From assembly GCA_013288705.1 (NCBI GenBank), contig JABDBI010000015.1:1-42179 (forward strand): a DNA stretch of 42,179 nt. The letters run 5' to 3'. Shown piece after piece: positions 26,087 through 35,008 of this stretch. Positions within the stretch are counted from its first letter, which is position 1. Every line of letters begins with the position of its first letter. The notes beneath the pieces were generated by a model. That model had not been told where the DNA came from. It searched no databases and saw only the letters and a list, made by a program, of their open reading frames with translations. The position numbers and the translations under genes are program-made. The DNA comes from Methanobacteriota archaeon. GTDB lineage: Bacteria > Myxococcota > UBA727 > JABDBI01.

Positions 26087-27307
26087 ATGCCAATTTTTAT
26101 CTATAAGGCTCGAGACCAATTAGGCAGGCCCATTGTTGGCCAGCTTAACTGTGAAAACGCAATGCTGGCCAAGTTAGAATTGAAGAAGCAGGGGCTGTAT
26201 CCTATTTCCGTCGAGACGAAGAGCTCTGAATTGTCATTGAAGAAAATTCTCAATTTTGGTTCCAATAGGAAATTCAAAACCAAAGACTTGGCCAATCTGA
26301 CGCGCCAATTTGAAGTGCTTTTTACCGTCGGCACGCCGATGGAGAGAATACTTTCCACGCTAGCGCAGCAGGCGCAACATGAGGGCATTAAAGAGGCCCT
26401 GACTATGATCCATAAAGATATCACTGGCGGAATGCGCATTGCTGAGGCCTTTGGTCGACATCCAACTTATTTTAGCCCGCTGTATACGAGCATGCTTGAA
26501 ATGGGGCAGGCAGGCGGTGTGCTCAGTCAAACGCTCAAGGAGATGGCCGCTATTTTGCAAAAAGAGCATATTATCACCTCGAAAGTAAAAGGTGCGCTGC
26601 TCTACCCGGAAATTGTACTTGTCACGCTAGCAGCCGTGAGCTGCATGATGCTCGTTTTCGTATTTCCGCCTTTTAAGGCGTTTTATGCGGGTCACAACGC
26701 GCAACTACCTTTGCCGACGAAAATTGTTATCGCCATGAGTGATGTGATTATGAATTACTGGTATATTCCGGTCGCCTGCTTCATTGCGGGATTTTTTGCA
26801 TGGACACACTTCAAAAAAACACCCGCCGGAAGATTGTGGATCAGCAAAGCTGCCTTCGCGCTTCCCATATTTGGTCGTCTGAATTTGTTGGTCGCCAATT
26901 CCCGTTTCGGCCATTTGGTTTCTGCTCTTTATCGTTCCGGCCTTCCATTGCCGCTGTCCTTAAAGGTTGTTGCGGATACGATGACCAATGTTTGCTATGC
27001 AGCAGAAATTCGCGATCTGAAAACCGGGCTAGAGCACGGGCGCAGTATGTCTCAGTGCATGGAGAAATCTCGCTATTTTTCGGCGATGGTCAAAGAGGCA
27101 TGTGCGGTGGGAGAGCAGACGGGAAAATTAGATGTTGTATTAGAGTCTACAGCGAGTTTTTATGATGGCGAAGTGGATGACCTTTTGGCTAATCTTACAA
27201 CGCTAATTGAGCCAATCATGCTCTTCTTTTTGTTCGGCGCCGTGATGTTACTTGCCTTGGCAGTTTACCTGCCAATTTGGAATCTATCGAGGGTTGTGTT
27301 ACACTAA
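26087..27307 (+). CDS. GspF/PilC/MshG-type inner-membrane platform protein (cluster 1)
   Basis: This is the inner-membrane platform on which the ATPase acts to assemble pilin. Two GspF domains are visible (about residues 60-190 and 265-395), each with LTRQFEVLFTVGTPMERIL-type and FGHLVSALYRSGLPLPLSL sequences. Three membrane helices lie near residues 165-190, 215-235 and 370-395. With 406 residues it has normal length. The start is 3 bp after the ATPase stop. It is paralogous to the 33141 gene. Confidence 0.94.
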   Translation: MPIFIYKARDQLGRPIVGQLNCENAMLAKLELKKQGLYPISVETKSSELSLKKILNFGSNRKFKTKDLANLTRQFEVLFTVGTPMERILSTLAQQAQHEGIKEALTMIHKDITGGMRIAEAFGRHPTYFSPLYTSMLEMGQAGGVLSQTLKEMAAILQKEHIITSKVKGALLYPEIVLVTLAAVSCMMLVFVFPPFKAFYAGHNAQLPLPTKIVIAMSDVIMNYWYIPVACFIAGFFAWTHFKKTPAGRLWISKAAFALPIFGRLNLLVANSRFGHLVSALYRSGLPLPLSLKVVADTMTNVCYAAEIRDLKTGLEHGRSMSQCMEKSRYFSAMVKEACAVGEQTGKLDVVLESTASFYDGEVDDLLANLTTLIEPIMLFFLFGAVMLLALAVYLPIWNLSRVVLH

Positions 27308-27338
27308 ATGCCAGGTGTCCTTCGAAGGGAGATTGTTT

Positions 27339-27683
27339 ATGAGAAGAAAGGTGTGGTACGCTTTGATTATCGGCGTGGCTTTAGTTGTAGTCGGGGCAGG
27401 TTGGTATTCAAACCATTTAGCTGCGAAGGCCGCACATGAACAAGCTATAATATCTGAGCTGAGACAGCTGAGAGGTGCGGTGCAAATGTACAAGCTTACG
27501 TTCAAAGAAAATCCAAAGAGTTTGGCAGCTGCGATGGATGCAAAATATCCATTTACGACGCCGACTTGGAGCTCACCCAGAGATAAAGAGGGTTCGCCGG
27601 TAGATCCGTTCAAGAGGGCCTATCAGTATGACCCTAAGACAGGATGGGTGAGATCCGCAACGGATCCCTATCAAAAGTGGTAA
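27339..27683 (+). CDS. Small membrane-anchored GspG-like protein (MshF position)
   Basis: This product of about 114 residues has an N-terminal membrane helix (WYALIIGVALVVVGAGWYS) but no G/FTLIE prepilin site, so it is not a typical prepilin. The C-terminal part (LRQLRGAVQMYKLTFKENP, DPFKRAYQYDPKTGWVRS) resembles the globular part of GspG-type pseudopilins. The ATG at 27339 follows GAAGGGA. Its position directly after the platform gene corresponds to mshF in MSHA loci, which is a positional inference. There is no counterpart in the second cluster. Confidence 0.75.
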   Translation: MRRKVWYALIIGVALVVVGAGWYSNHLAAKAAHEQAIISELRQLRGAVQMYKLTFKENPKSLAAAMDAKYPFTTPTWSSPRDKEGSPVDPFKRAYQYDPKTGWVRSATDPYQKW

Positions 27684-27745
27684 GTGGGGCGTGTAGTTGT
27701 TAAGTTCTACGCAGGAAGGGCTAATTTGAGGGCCATGGGGGTTTT

Positions 27746-28261
27746 ATGATGAGGATAAAAGAGGCGTTTAGAGCTGTCGTGGTGAAGTTGGCGGGCGGTG
27801 CCCACCGGAGGGGTGGGGTTCATGGCCTGGCGGGTTTTACTTTGATTGAATTGGTGCTGGTCATTGCGATCTTAGGTGTGCTTGCGGTCGAAGCGATACC
27901 AATCTTTTTCGGTACTACGCTTACAGCAGCGAGGACTACCGCAATGAATGGTGATGTGGGTGCCATACAGTCTGGTGTCTCGCTTTACGCAGCAAATCAG
28001 GTGGCGACGGGTGCTGCTTTGAGCTATCCGGCCACGCTGGATGGTGTTGCTGTGAGTACGCCCTGTTCAGCGGCAGCTCCTTGCTTTGGGACTGTGTTGA
28101 CGAATGGTATTACCGCAGCTTGGTTCACGTCGGGTACGGCGAAGACCTATTGCTTTGATTTGGCAGGTGGGTCAGCGACCTATGCGACTTGTAAGACTGC
28201 AGGTCAGTGTTGGGCCTATAGCAGTGTAACTGGCGCGTTTACTGCTGCTGCTTGTCCGTGA
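27746..28261 (+). CDS. Type IV prepilin-like major pilin (cluster 1)
   Basis: This 171-residue prepilin has a 30-residue basic leader ending LAG, then FTLIELVLVIAILGVLAVEA, giving the Gly-1/Phe+1/Glu+5 pattern for prepilin peptidase. The mature part resembles the two pilins at 34446 and 35009 (AAN/AAT...YPATLD, TVLTNGIT..W) and carries a Cys-rich C-terminal region (CSAAAPC, YCFD, TCKTAGQC, AACP), likely disulfide bonded. It is the probable major or main pilin of cluster 1. The start ATG-ATG is used as the first codon; the second is equally possible. Confidence 0.88.
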   Translation: MMRIKEAFRAVVVKLAGGAHRRGGVHGLAGFTLIELVLVIAILGVLAVEAIPIFFGTTLTAARTTAMNGDVGAIQSGVSLYAANQVATGAALSYPATLDGVAVSTPCSAAAPCFGTVLTNGITAAWFTSGTAKTYCFDLAGGSATYATCKTAGQCWAYSSVTGAFTAAACP

Positions 28262-28309
28262 TTTAGGTTCTTAATCTAAATCTATCTCGCGGTCCGGGGG
28301 TGTGCGGGT

Positions 28310-28744
28310 ATGAGTTTGGAGATGGTACTGGCGATGGTGCTAGTGGGGGTGGTCGGAGCCTTTGCCATCTTCTATATGCCGTCTCTTAGTAAGAGCCAAC
28401 TGGACGTCGCCGCTAATCAGGTTGCATCGGACATCACTTATGCGCAGCAAAATGCGATGACGACGGGGACGACGTCGGGCGTGAACTTCGTGAGTGGTGG
28501 CGCTTATACCGTTTATCAGGGAACCACTGCCACGCCGCTCGTGAGTCCGCTGACGCACCAGAATATGGTCACAACGCTCTCGGCAAGATATCCGGGCGTT
28601 TCGATTACCAACAGCTATACAGTGGAGTTCAATAACTTTGGCAGCCCAACCACAGGGGGTGGTGGTGGCGTGACCATCTCTAGTAACGGGCAAACACATA
28701 CGATTTCAGTGACGGCTAATACCGGGTTGGTGACAATCCAATGA
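28310..28744 (+). CDS. GspH/MshC-like minor pilin (cluster 1), leader apparently damaged
   Basis: This 144-residue protein is strongly similar to the minor pilin at 35492 (NAMTTGTTSGVNFVSGGAY, TVYQGT, SPLT, TTGGGG). From the ATG the N terminus is MSLEMVLAMVLVGVVGAF, with no Gly at -1 and no leader. A GTG at 28302 would give V-R-G then M-S-L-E if one base were added after 28308, matching the paralogue's M-R-G-I-T-A-V-E; as written, the GTG frame stops at once. Alternatively the ATG start is real, or a rare ATC start at 28280 gives a leader ending in Gly. The next gene overlaps its stop by 4 bp. Confidence 0.8.
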   Translation: MSLEMVLAMVLVGVVGAFAIFYMPSLSKSQLDVAANQVASDITYAQQNAMTTGTTSGVNFVSGGAYTVYQGTTATPLVSPLTHQNMVTTLSARYPGVSITNSYTVEFNNFGSPTTGGGGGVTISSNGQTHTISVTANTGLVTIQ

Positions 28745-29193
28745 AAACGAGAACGATTAAAGGTTTTTCTCTGCTCGAGGCTGTGCTCACAATGGCTGTG
28801 ATTGGGCTCGGGTTTGTCGGCGTCACACGCGCCGTGGGCGCGGTGTCCGCTTCGTCGTTGGTGGCGAATCAGTCCATTATTGCCACCAATATTGCGGCTC
28901 AAACTTTGGAGCAGATCATCGCGCAGCGAGATTGCACTGCAATTGGCTGCGGTTATGCAGCCATGCTGATTTCTGTGAACATCACGGGTAGTTATAACGC
29001 CAATCCGGTGCCGGGTTTTCCGGGATATGCGGTATCTGCAGCTGCTCAAGAAGTGAGCGGTGCCAAGAGTGGCGGGGGAGATGACTTTCTTGTTCCCCAG
29101 ATCGGCTCTGGCTATGCGCGTGTGACCGCGACTGTCAGTTGGAATGGAGGCGCTAGTTCGCTAAAACTCGTGACGGTGATCTCGAATTATTGA
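28741..29193 (+). CDS. GspI/MshD-like minor pilin (cluster 1)
   Basis: This 150-residue minor prepilin has a short leader MKTRTIKG then FSLLEAVLTMAVIGLG, with Glu at +5. The mature part has two Cys in QRDCTAIGCGY, also present in the paralogue at 35935 (RDCNLSGCGYTS), and a VTVSW-type C-terminal strand (TATVSWNGG). The ATG overlaps the previous stop by 4 bp. It is shorter than its cluster 2 counterpart, whose leader carries a repeat insertion. Confidence 0.88.
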   Translation: MKTRTIKGFSLLEAVLTMAVIGLGFVGVTRAVGAVSASSLVANQSIIATNIAAQTLEQIIAQRDCTAIGCGYAAMLISVNITGSYNANPVPGFPGYAVSAAAQEVSGAKSGGGDDFLVPQIGSGYARVTATVSWNGGASSLKLVTVISNY

Positions 29194-29211
29194 GGGTTAT
29201 GAAAGAGGGCT

Positions 29212-29730
29212 ATGAAAAAACGTATCAACAAGTTGTTTGGTTTTACCGCCGTCGAGCTTTTGGTGACGATTGTCATCCTTGGCATCGTTGGGGTGGCGCT
29301 GGCTCCAGGTTTGGGAACGGCGGTTCAGCAATACTACATTGTTTTGAATAGTCGGCAGATTGTGTCAGCCATGAGTGCTGGCGTAGATCGAATCGCCCGG
29401 GAGATACGCTTGATTCCAGGCTCGGCGCAAATTAGCAACATCGCTGCAAGCAACTTTCAATTTCAATATCCTACAGGGACGAATATCACCTACTCGTTAA
29501 GCGGCACAAACTTGCTGCGAAACAGCGATGTCCTGATTCCTAATGTGACTTCGCTTACTTTCACCTACTACGACCAAACTGGGGCGGTGACCTCGGTTAT
29601 CGCCAATGTGCGCAGTGTTCGCTTTCAGGTGACTGCAACTGCGCCGGCGTCAACGCAGGGCGTTACGATTCAGACGCAAATATTTATGAGCAACACGGGT
29701 AATGACTATGAAAATTTTACGTCACCATAA
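29212..29730 (+). CDS. GspJ/MshO-like minor pilin (cluster 1)
   Basis: This 172-residue prepilin has leader MKKRINKLFG followed by FTAVELLVTIVILGIVGVAL, with Gly -1 and Glu +5. The mature part includes IAREIRLIPGS, FQYPTGTNITYSL and the C-terminal TQIFMSNTGNDYENF. These features match the paralogue at 36501 (REIRLTPS, YPVGTDITYSL, RNTGNDYANF). Its 3' end overlaps the next gene's start by 23 bp, and the same 23-bp overlap occurs in cluster 2. Confidence 0.88.
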   Translation: MKKRINKLFGFTAVELLVTIVILGIVGVALAPGLGTAVQQYYIVLNSRQIVSAMSAGVDRIAREIRLIPGSAQISNIAASNFQFQYPTGTNITYSLSGTNLLRNSDVLIPNVTSLTFTYYDQTGAVTSVIANVRSVRFQVTATAPASTQGVTIQTQIFMSNTGNDYENFTSP

Positions 29731-30847
29731 GGGCTTTTCGCTGATCGCTGTTGTCATTGCCTTGGGCATCGTGAGTGTGCTTGGTGTGGGATTGTTCATT
29801 TTTATGGCAACCAATCAAGCTTCGCGTACTGAACAGCTTTACATTGCGCAAGACTACTATAACGCACGCGCGGCGCTAGAATGGTCGTTGCGGCAAGTGA
29901 AGGATTTTGGCAATCCAGACCCAATCCCTGCGCGCAATTTTATGGGTTACGCCTTTATAATTACCCGTTCGAGTGGAAAGATTCATGTGACCACGACGCA
30001 AGGTAATGCGCTCAATAGCTATAGCATCTATGATCCTGGTAAGGGAAAGGCGTGCATCTATGTTTTGAATGGCAGTGCAAGCAGCGCAGCCAACTATACT
30101 GGCAGCGGGCCGATCAATACCACCAACTGCGGGATGAACGTCAACTCCTCGAGCGCGACAGCTTTTACGGACTCAGGGAGCGGCAATATCTTTATGCAGT
30201 ATATCAATATCGTAGGTTCTTATTCGATCACGGGAAGTGGCACCGTTACAACAAGTGTAAATGGTGGCACAATCACGACTAACTCATCGGCCGTGTCTGA
30301 CCCTCTTCTTTCGTATAACGTTCCATCTTATTCTTCCTGCACTTACAACAACTACTCGTATTCAGGAAGCTCCGCGACGACCATGAATCCAGGCGTGTAT
30401 TGCGGCGGCATAGCCATTAGCGGCAGTGGCAACATGACGATCAATCCGGGTATTTATATTGTCGACGGTGGGAGCTTGGCAATGTCCAGTAGCGGCCAGA
30501 TAAACGGCAGTGGTGTGACATTTATTCTCTCGGGCCAGATCTCTGGGAACTATCCAACCGTTAACATTTCAGCTTCTCACCCCATCACGTTATCTGCTCC
30601 AACATCAGGGACTTGGTCTGGCATTCTGATATTCCAGGATCGAAATGCTCCATCAAGCGGCACCGATTCGTTGAGTGGTTCAGGTAGCTTAAATTTAACA
30701 GGCGCCGTGTATTTCCCGAACCAAACGCTTAGGTATTCAGGTTCAGGGCCCATCAATACACCATGCACGATGATCGTGGTCAACCAACTCAATCTCACCG
30801 GAAGCGGATACATCAGTTGCCCGGCAGGTTCAAACTTCCCCTACTAG
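29708..30847 (+). CDS. GspK/MshP-like minor pilin with Tad-type repeat tail (cluster 1)
   Basis: This 379-residue protein starts at the ATG at 29708, matched to the cluster 2 start at 36982; an ATG 6 bp upstream is less likely. Leader MKILRHHKG is followed by FSLIAVVIALGIVSVLG, with Ala instead of Glu at +5, as expected for the K-type tip pilin. The N-terminal 120 residues resemble the cluster 2 gene. The rest is Gly/Ser-rich with NPGVYCGGIAISGSGNMT, INPGIYIVDGGSLAM and VTFILSG, a beta-helix-like pattern I associate with Tad-type surface proteins. It could be an exposed tip adhesin. Confidence 0.85.
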   Translation: MKILRHHKGFSLIAVVIALGIVSVLGVGLFIFMATNQASRTEQLYIAQDYYNARAALEWSLRQVKDFGNPDPIPARNFMGYAFIITRSSGKIHVTTTQGNALNSYSIYDPGKGKACIYVLNGSASSAANYTGSGPINTTNCGMNVNSSSATAFTDSGSGNIFMQYINIVGSYSITGSGTVTTSVNGGTITTNSSAVSDPLLSYNVPSYSSCTYNNYSYSGSSATTMNPGVYCGGIAISGSGNMTINPGIYIVDGGSLAMSSSGQINGSGVTFILSGQISGNYPTVNISASHPITLSAPTSGTWSGILIFQDRNAPSSGTDSLSGSGSLNLTGAVYFPNQTLRYSGSGPINTPCTMIVVNQLNLTGSGYISCPAGSNFPY

Positions 30848-31343
30848 CAGCCAACTCTTTTTTGAGGCGTAAGACTTCATTGCGCACAGATTGTGCCTCT
30901 GCTTGCCGTCCGGCTTTCGCCTCCAAAACGGCAATGTCCACCCAGAGTGGAATCGCGCCGGGGTTTTCCATGACGCCAGCCGTCAACACAGCCATCGCCC
31001 GAAAGTTGTCACCTAGATAGCCGTAAGCGCGCGCCGCACGATCATAGGCTGCAGCATTCGCACGATTCTTCGCGAGCGCACGTTCACTCTCGCTGATTTC
31101 ATGCTTGCAATAGGAAACAAAAGTAATCTTGATTGTGTTCACGATGTCTTTCTGGTTGGGCAAGGCCCTGTTTTCGGCCACCAAAACCCCCAGGGCATCT
31201 TCGTACCTTGCTGCTGCACTCAAGGCATTTGCCTGCCGGACCACCTCAAATGAGTGCCAACCTTGACTGCGCGCGACGCTCACAAAGAGACCCGCCCCTG
31301 CAGTGAGGCAAAATAGAAACATCAGACTCGGTTTTGTTCTCAT
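30813..31343 (-). CDS. Exported TPR-like hypothetical protein
   Basis: This 176-residue protein has an N-terminal signal-like segment (MFLFCLTAGAGLFVSVARSQ) and a TPR-like helical region: ANALSAAARYEDALGVLVAE, AAAYDRAARAYGYLGDNFRA and AIPLWVDIAVLEAKAGRQAE. It is the only minus-strand gene among the pilus genes and overlaps the convergent end of the K-like pilin by 35 bp. It might be a pilotin-like or assembly accessory factor; only its export and TPR-type helices are supported. Confidence 0.7.
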   Translation of the reverse strand: MRTKPSLMFLFCLTAGAGLFVSVARSQGWHSFEVVRQANALSAAARYEDALGVLVAENRALPNQKDIVNTIKITFVSYCKHEISESERALAKNRANAAAYDRAARAYGYLGDNFRAMAVLTAGVMENPGAIPLWVDIAVLEAKAGRQAEAQSVRNEVLRLKKELAASRGSLNLPGN

Positions 31344-31442
31344 TTAAATTGATAACAACCTCCAATGTCTTGTGCCAACGGGCCGTTTTTTTTGCAGGCA
31401 GATCCGCTTGAGCGCAATCATCAAGGCATGCAATACTGCCTT

Positions 31443-33137
31443 ATGTCGCTTCGTATGCAAAAAATTATCGCTGTGGCAGAGGATCTGGTGAAAGAAGGCC
31501 GCATCGCCGCCGACCAGCTTAAGGATGTATTAGAAACACAAAAAAAAGAAGGCAAAGAGCTCGGAGATCTTCTCATAGGGCGCTCGCTCTTAACTGAAAA
31601 AGAACTCAACGACAGATTAGCTGTGAAAGCAGGGGTGATGTCTGCTTCCCTTGAATCTATGCAACATGATGTGAGTGTATTTAAATTAATGCTCCCCGAG
31701 CAGGTGAGCCGCTGGAAAATATTCCCGATCTCGGAGAAAGACGGCAAGCTCACAGTTGCGACGGCAGATCCATTTGATTTAGCAACACTCGACGAAGCAC
31801 GCGCAGAACTCGGCCGTGATATAGAGTATATTCTTGCACCGAAAAGAGAAATCGACGAGGCTATCTTAAAGCACTACGGAGAGACCAAAAAAAAGAAACC
31901 GACTGCGCATGGTTCTGTTGAAGTCATCGACTATGACCTCCGGCAAGAAGCACCGAAAAGTGATGCAGGCGCGGGAGTGGCACAGGCCGCGAAGGTTGTC
32001 TCAGAAGTTGATCATTTGTTGCAATACGCGCTGGGGGAGCGAGCAAGCGATATTCATCTTGAACCAACGCGCGAGGGACTCAAGATTCGCCTGCGCATTG
32101 ATGGTATTTTGGAGAAATTCATGGTTTTGCCTCCGGGAATGCAGGCGGCCATTCTCTCGCGCATCAAAATCATGGGCGGGATGGATGTCGCTGAGCACCG
32201 CATTTCGCAGGACGGTCGGACACGGCTGCGTATTGGTGGCAAAGAACTTGATATCCGCATTGCCACCTATCCCACCATGTTTGGCGAAGCAGCAGCTATT
32301 CGCATGCTGTCTACAGAAAATGTGATCACCCTAGACAGCCTCGGATTCTTAGGAAAGGATCGAGAGGTTTTTGAAAAATTGATCCAGCGGCCTCATGGCA
32401 TTTTGCTCGTAACGGGACCCACGGGATCAGGAAAAACCACGACGCTTTATGCCGCGTTACAAAAAATTGACCGTGATAAGAGCCACGTCCTTTCGGTAGA
32501 AGATCCTGTGGAAAATGAAATCGAAGGCGTGGATCAAACGCAAATTAATCCAAGAGCAGGTGTGACCTTTCCGTCGGCGCTCCGCGCAATGCTGCGGCAA
32601 GATCCAGACGTTATTATGGTCGGCGAAATTCGTGACCAAGAGACGGCCGAGATTTCCCTTGGGGCGGCCATGACCGGGCACCTCGTCTTGTCGACTCTGC
32701 ACACCAATACGGCGATTGGCGCCATTGCAAGATTGAACGACCTCGGCATGGAAACTTATCTCATTTCCTCCACATTGCTGGGTGTGATCTCGCAGCGACT
32801 GGTCAGGCGCATCTGTCAGTCGTGCAAAGAACTGGTGAATGTAGCACCAGAATTGTTAAGCGCCCTTGGGCCCAAAGGGCTAGGCCTCAAAACTTACCGG
32901 GGCAAGGGATGCTCGGAATGTGAGAGGCGAGGTTTTAGGGGCCGCGTGGGGATTTTTGAATTGGTGGAAGTCGACGAAGAGTTTCGCGTTCTCATCAATA
33001 ACCACGCGCCAGATATTCGCCTTAAAGAAAAATCTGCTGCGGCTGGTTTTCATTCTATACTCGAAGACGGCATTGAAAAGATTGGGCAGGGAATTACCAC
33101 GATAGAAGAAGTTCTAAGAGTGTGTGGAGCGGATTGA
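31443..33137 (+). CDS. GspE/PilB/MshE-type pilus assembly ATPase (cluster 2)
   Basis: This second assembly ATPase is about 564 residues from the chosen ATG (LRMQKIIAVAEDLVKEGRIA). An in-frame ATG at 31365 would add 26 residues and lacks support. It has the MshEN-type N domain (VATADPFDLATLDEA), Walker A GPTGSGKTTT, Walker B region DPDVIMVGEIRDQETAE, and zinc Cys motifs CQSCKEL and GCSECERRG. It is closely similar to the 24332 gene. The platform gene follows after 3 bp. Confidence 0.93.
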   Translation: MSLRMQKIIAVAEDLVKEGRIAADQLKDVLETQKKEGKELGDLLIGRSLLTEKELNDRLAVKAGVMSASLESMQHDVSVFKLMLPEQVSRWKIFPISEKDGKLTVATADPFDLATLDEARAELGRDIEYILAPKREIDEAILKHYGETKKKKPTAHGSVEVIDYDLRQEAPKSDAGAGVAQAAKVVSEVDHLLQYALGERASDIHLEPTREGLKIRLRIDGILEKFMVLPPGMQAAILSRIKIMGGMDVAEHRISQDGRTRLRIGGKELDIRIATYPTMFGEAAAIRMLSTENVITLDSLGFLGKDREVFEKLIQRPHGILLVTGPTGSGKTTTLYAALQKIDRDKSHVLSVEDPVENEIEGVDQTQINPRAGVTFPSALRAMLRQDPDVIMVGEIRDQETAEISLGAAMTGHLVLSTLHTNTAIGAIARLNDLGMETYLISSTLLGVISQRLVRRICQSCKELVNVAPELLSALGPKGLGLKTYRGKGCSECERRGFRGRVGIFELVEVDEEFRVLINNHAPDIRLKEKSAAAGFHSILEDGIEKIGQGITTIEEVLRVCGAD

Positions 33138-33140
33138 TCT

Positions 33141-34355
33141 ATGCCAACTTTTGTCTTTAGAGCAAGGGACCAGTCCGGAAACTTGGTGTCAGGCGAGCTC
33201 GACGGTGACAGCGTCATCGCGATTAAGGACGCCATCGCGGCCAAAGGGTTGTTGCCAACGGACGTGCAAGAAAAAGGGCTCGAAGTCTCAGCGAGTTCTT
33301 TTTTTAAAAGGAAAGCAACACCTAAAGACATTGCGAACATGACGCGTCAGTTTCAGGTGATGTTCGCGGTGGGCACACCCATGGATCGAATTTTGTCCAT
33401 CTTGGCGCGCCAGTTGAAAAATCCGGCGCTCAAAGACGCCATGATACGCATTCAAAAAGACGTCGCCGCGGGGACGCGCCTTTCTGTCGCGTTTCGTGCC
33501 TATCCGCAGTATTTCAGCCCGCTGTATACAAGCATGATAGAGGTGGGCGAAGCGGGAGGTGTGCTCGATAAAACGCTCAAGGAAATGGCGTCTATTTTGC
33601 AAAAAGAGTCAGAAATTCACTCCAAAGTAAAATCTGCGACGCTCTACCCCAGAATTGTTGTTTTCGCGCTGGCCGGCGTGACCTGGGCTATGCTCGCCTT
33701 CGTGATTCCGCCCTTCAAAGCGTTCTACGCGAATCACGGCGCAGAACTTCCTACCCCGACCAAAGTCGTCATGGGTCTCAGCGACCTCTGCACGTCTTAT
33801 TGGTATGTTTTGCTGATCATTATAGGTGGCTCAATTTGGCTGTGGAAACGTTTTTCGCGAACTGAGTTTGGCAAATACTGGATTGCCGTCGTTGCATTCC
33901 ACCTGCCGGTTTTCGGCAAGTTGAACAGACTCATCGCCAACGCCAGGTTCGGCCACTTGCTTTCCTCACTCTATCGTGCTGGCGTTCCAATCGCGCATGC
34001 GCTCGCTGTTGTGGCTAATACGATGACCAACGTCCATTATGCCAACGATGTACTTTCAGTGAAAAGAGGCCTCGAGCAAGGTCACTCACTGTCTAAGTGC
34101 ATGGAAAATACCAAGTACTTCGAACCGATGGTGCAAGAAGCTGTATCTGTGGGTGAAAAGACGGGCCAGCTAGATGCCTTGCTGGATGCCACCGCAACCT
34201 TTTATGATGGCGAGATAGACGAAATGCTGAAAAATATGGCCACACTGATTGAGCCCATCCTACTGGTATTTCTGTTCGCCGGCGTGACCTTACTCGCGTT
34301 GGCCATATACCTACCCATATGGAATCTCTCCAAGGTTATCCTGCCAACAAAATAA
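33141..34355 (+). CDS. GspF/PilC/MshG-type inner-membrane platform protein (cluster 2)
   Basis: This 404-residue paralogue of the 26087 gene has two GspF domains (MTRQFQVMFAVGTPMDRIL; FGHLLSSLYRAGVPIAHAL) and three membrane helices. VGEKTGQLDALLDATATFYD is typical of the second domain. It follows the cluster 2 ATPase closely, as in cluster 1. The two ATPase-platform pairs are alike, so each could serve its own pilins. Confidence 0.93.
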   Translation: MPTFVFRARDQSGNLVSGELDGDSVIAIKDAIAAKGLLPTDVQEKGLEVSASSFFKRKATPKDIANMTRQFQVMFAVGTPMDRILSILARQLKNPALKDAMIRIQKDVAAGTRLSVAFRAYPQYFSPLYTSMIEVGEAGGVLDKTLKEMASILQKESEIHSKVKSATLYPRIVVFALAGVTWAMLAFVIPPFKAFYANHGAELPTPTKVVMGLSDLCTSYWYVLLIIIGGSIWLWKRFSRTEFGKYWIAVVAFHLPVFGKLNRLIANARFGHLLSSLYRAGVPIAHALAVVANTMTNVHYANDVLSVKRGLEQGHSLSKCMENTKYFEPMVQEAVSVGEKTGQLDALLDATATFYDGEIDEMLKNMATLIEPILLVFLFAGVTLLALAIYLPIWNLSKVILPTK

Positions 34356-34373
34356 TAAGCGACTGCCCTTGCA

Positions 34374-34402
34374 TTGTATATAATTTTGCTATGTGATAAG
34401 AT
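34374..34402 (+). promoter_or_regulatory. Candidate sigma-70 promoter of the first cluster 2 pilin
   Basis: TTGTAT (34374-34379), a 17-bp AT-rich spacer and TAAGAT (34397-34402) match the sigma-70 pattern. They lie 44 bp before the pilin ATG, in the gap after the platform gene. The GTGATAAGAT box is repeated ahead of the second pilin gene (34982-34991). A GGGGGG ribosome site precedes the ATG. Confidence 0.5.
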
Positions 34403-34445
34403 TTACTGTGACGGTAGATAAGAGCTAGAGGGGGGCCAATGGCTT

Positions 34446-34934
34446 ATGTATATCATGATCGTCAATCGTCTCATAAATAAGGACAAGAAAGTACGCCGGG
34501 TTGAGCGAGGTTTCACATTGATCGAGCTCATTTTGGTGGTGGCGATCTTGGGTATTCTTGCGGTGAGTGCACTTCCTAACATGTTCGGTACAACCCTGAC
34601 AAATGCACGAAGCAGTTCGATGAACGGAGTGGTTGGCGCGGTTCAGGCAGGGATTGCGATGTATGCCGCGACGGAGGCGGCGGGCGGAAATAATATTAGC
34701 TATCCAGCAACGTTGGATAGCGCAGCAGCTGGCGCAACGGCAAGCGGCAGCACGCCGTTGTTTGGTACGGTTTTGCAAAACGGCGTGACATCGCAATGGT
34801 TTAAGAAATCGAGCACTTGCTATGTATATGACACGAACGGCAATGGTACTATGGATTCAAGCCCAACTGATACATACTTCTTGTACACTGTAGCCACTGG
34901 GACCTTTGCCCTGGCGTCAAGTGGTTGTACATGA
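34446..34934 (+). CDS. Type IV prepilin-like pilin (cluster 2, first)
   Basis: This 162-residue prepilin has leader MYIMIVNRLINKDKKVRRVE ending in RG, then FTLIELILVVAILGILAVSA, with Gly -1 and Glu +5. Its body resembles the pilins at 27746 and 35009 (LFGTVLQNGVTSQW, TCYVYDTNGNG). Cys are at STC and SSGC near the C terminus, where a disulfide loop is plausible. The ATG at 34446 follows a run of G at good distance. The own promoter suggests it is highly expressed. Confidence 0.88.
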   Translation: MYIMIVNRLINKDKKVRRVERGFTLIELILVVAILGILAVSALPNMFGTTLTNARSSSMNGVVGAVQAGIAMYAATEAAGGNNISYPATLDSAAAGATASGSTPLFGTVLQNGVTSQWFKKSSTCYVYDTNGNGTMDSSPTDTYFLYTVATGTFALASSGCT

Positions 34935-34961
34935 TGTTGCTGAAAAAAAATACGGGGCAGC

Positions 34962-34991
34962 TTGATGTTTTAAAATGTAAAGTGATAAGAT
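34962..34991 (+). promoter_or_regulatory. Candidate sigma-70 promoter of the second cluster 2 pilin
   Basis: TTGATG (34962-34967), an 18-bp spacer and TAAGAT (34986-34991) lie 17 bp upstream of the ATG at 35009, which follows a GGGGGGG ribosome-site-like run. The GTGATAAGAT box matches that of the preceding pilin gene, so the two promoters look duplicated with their genes. Confidence 0.5.
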
Positions 34992-35008
34992 GATTGGGGG
35001 GGTAAGTC

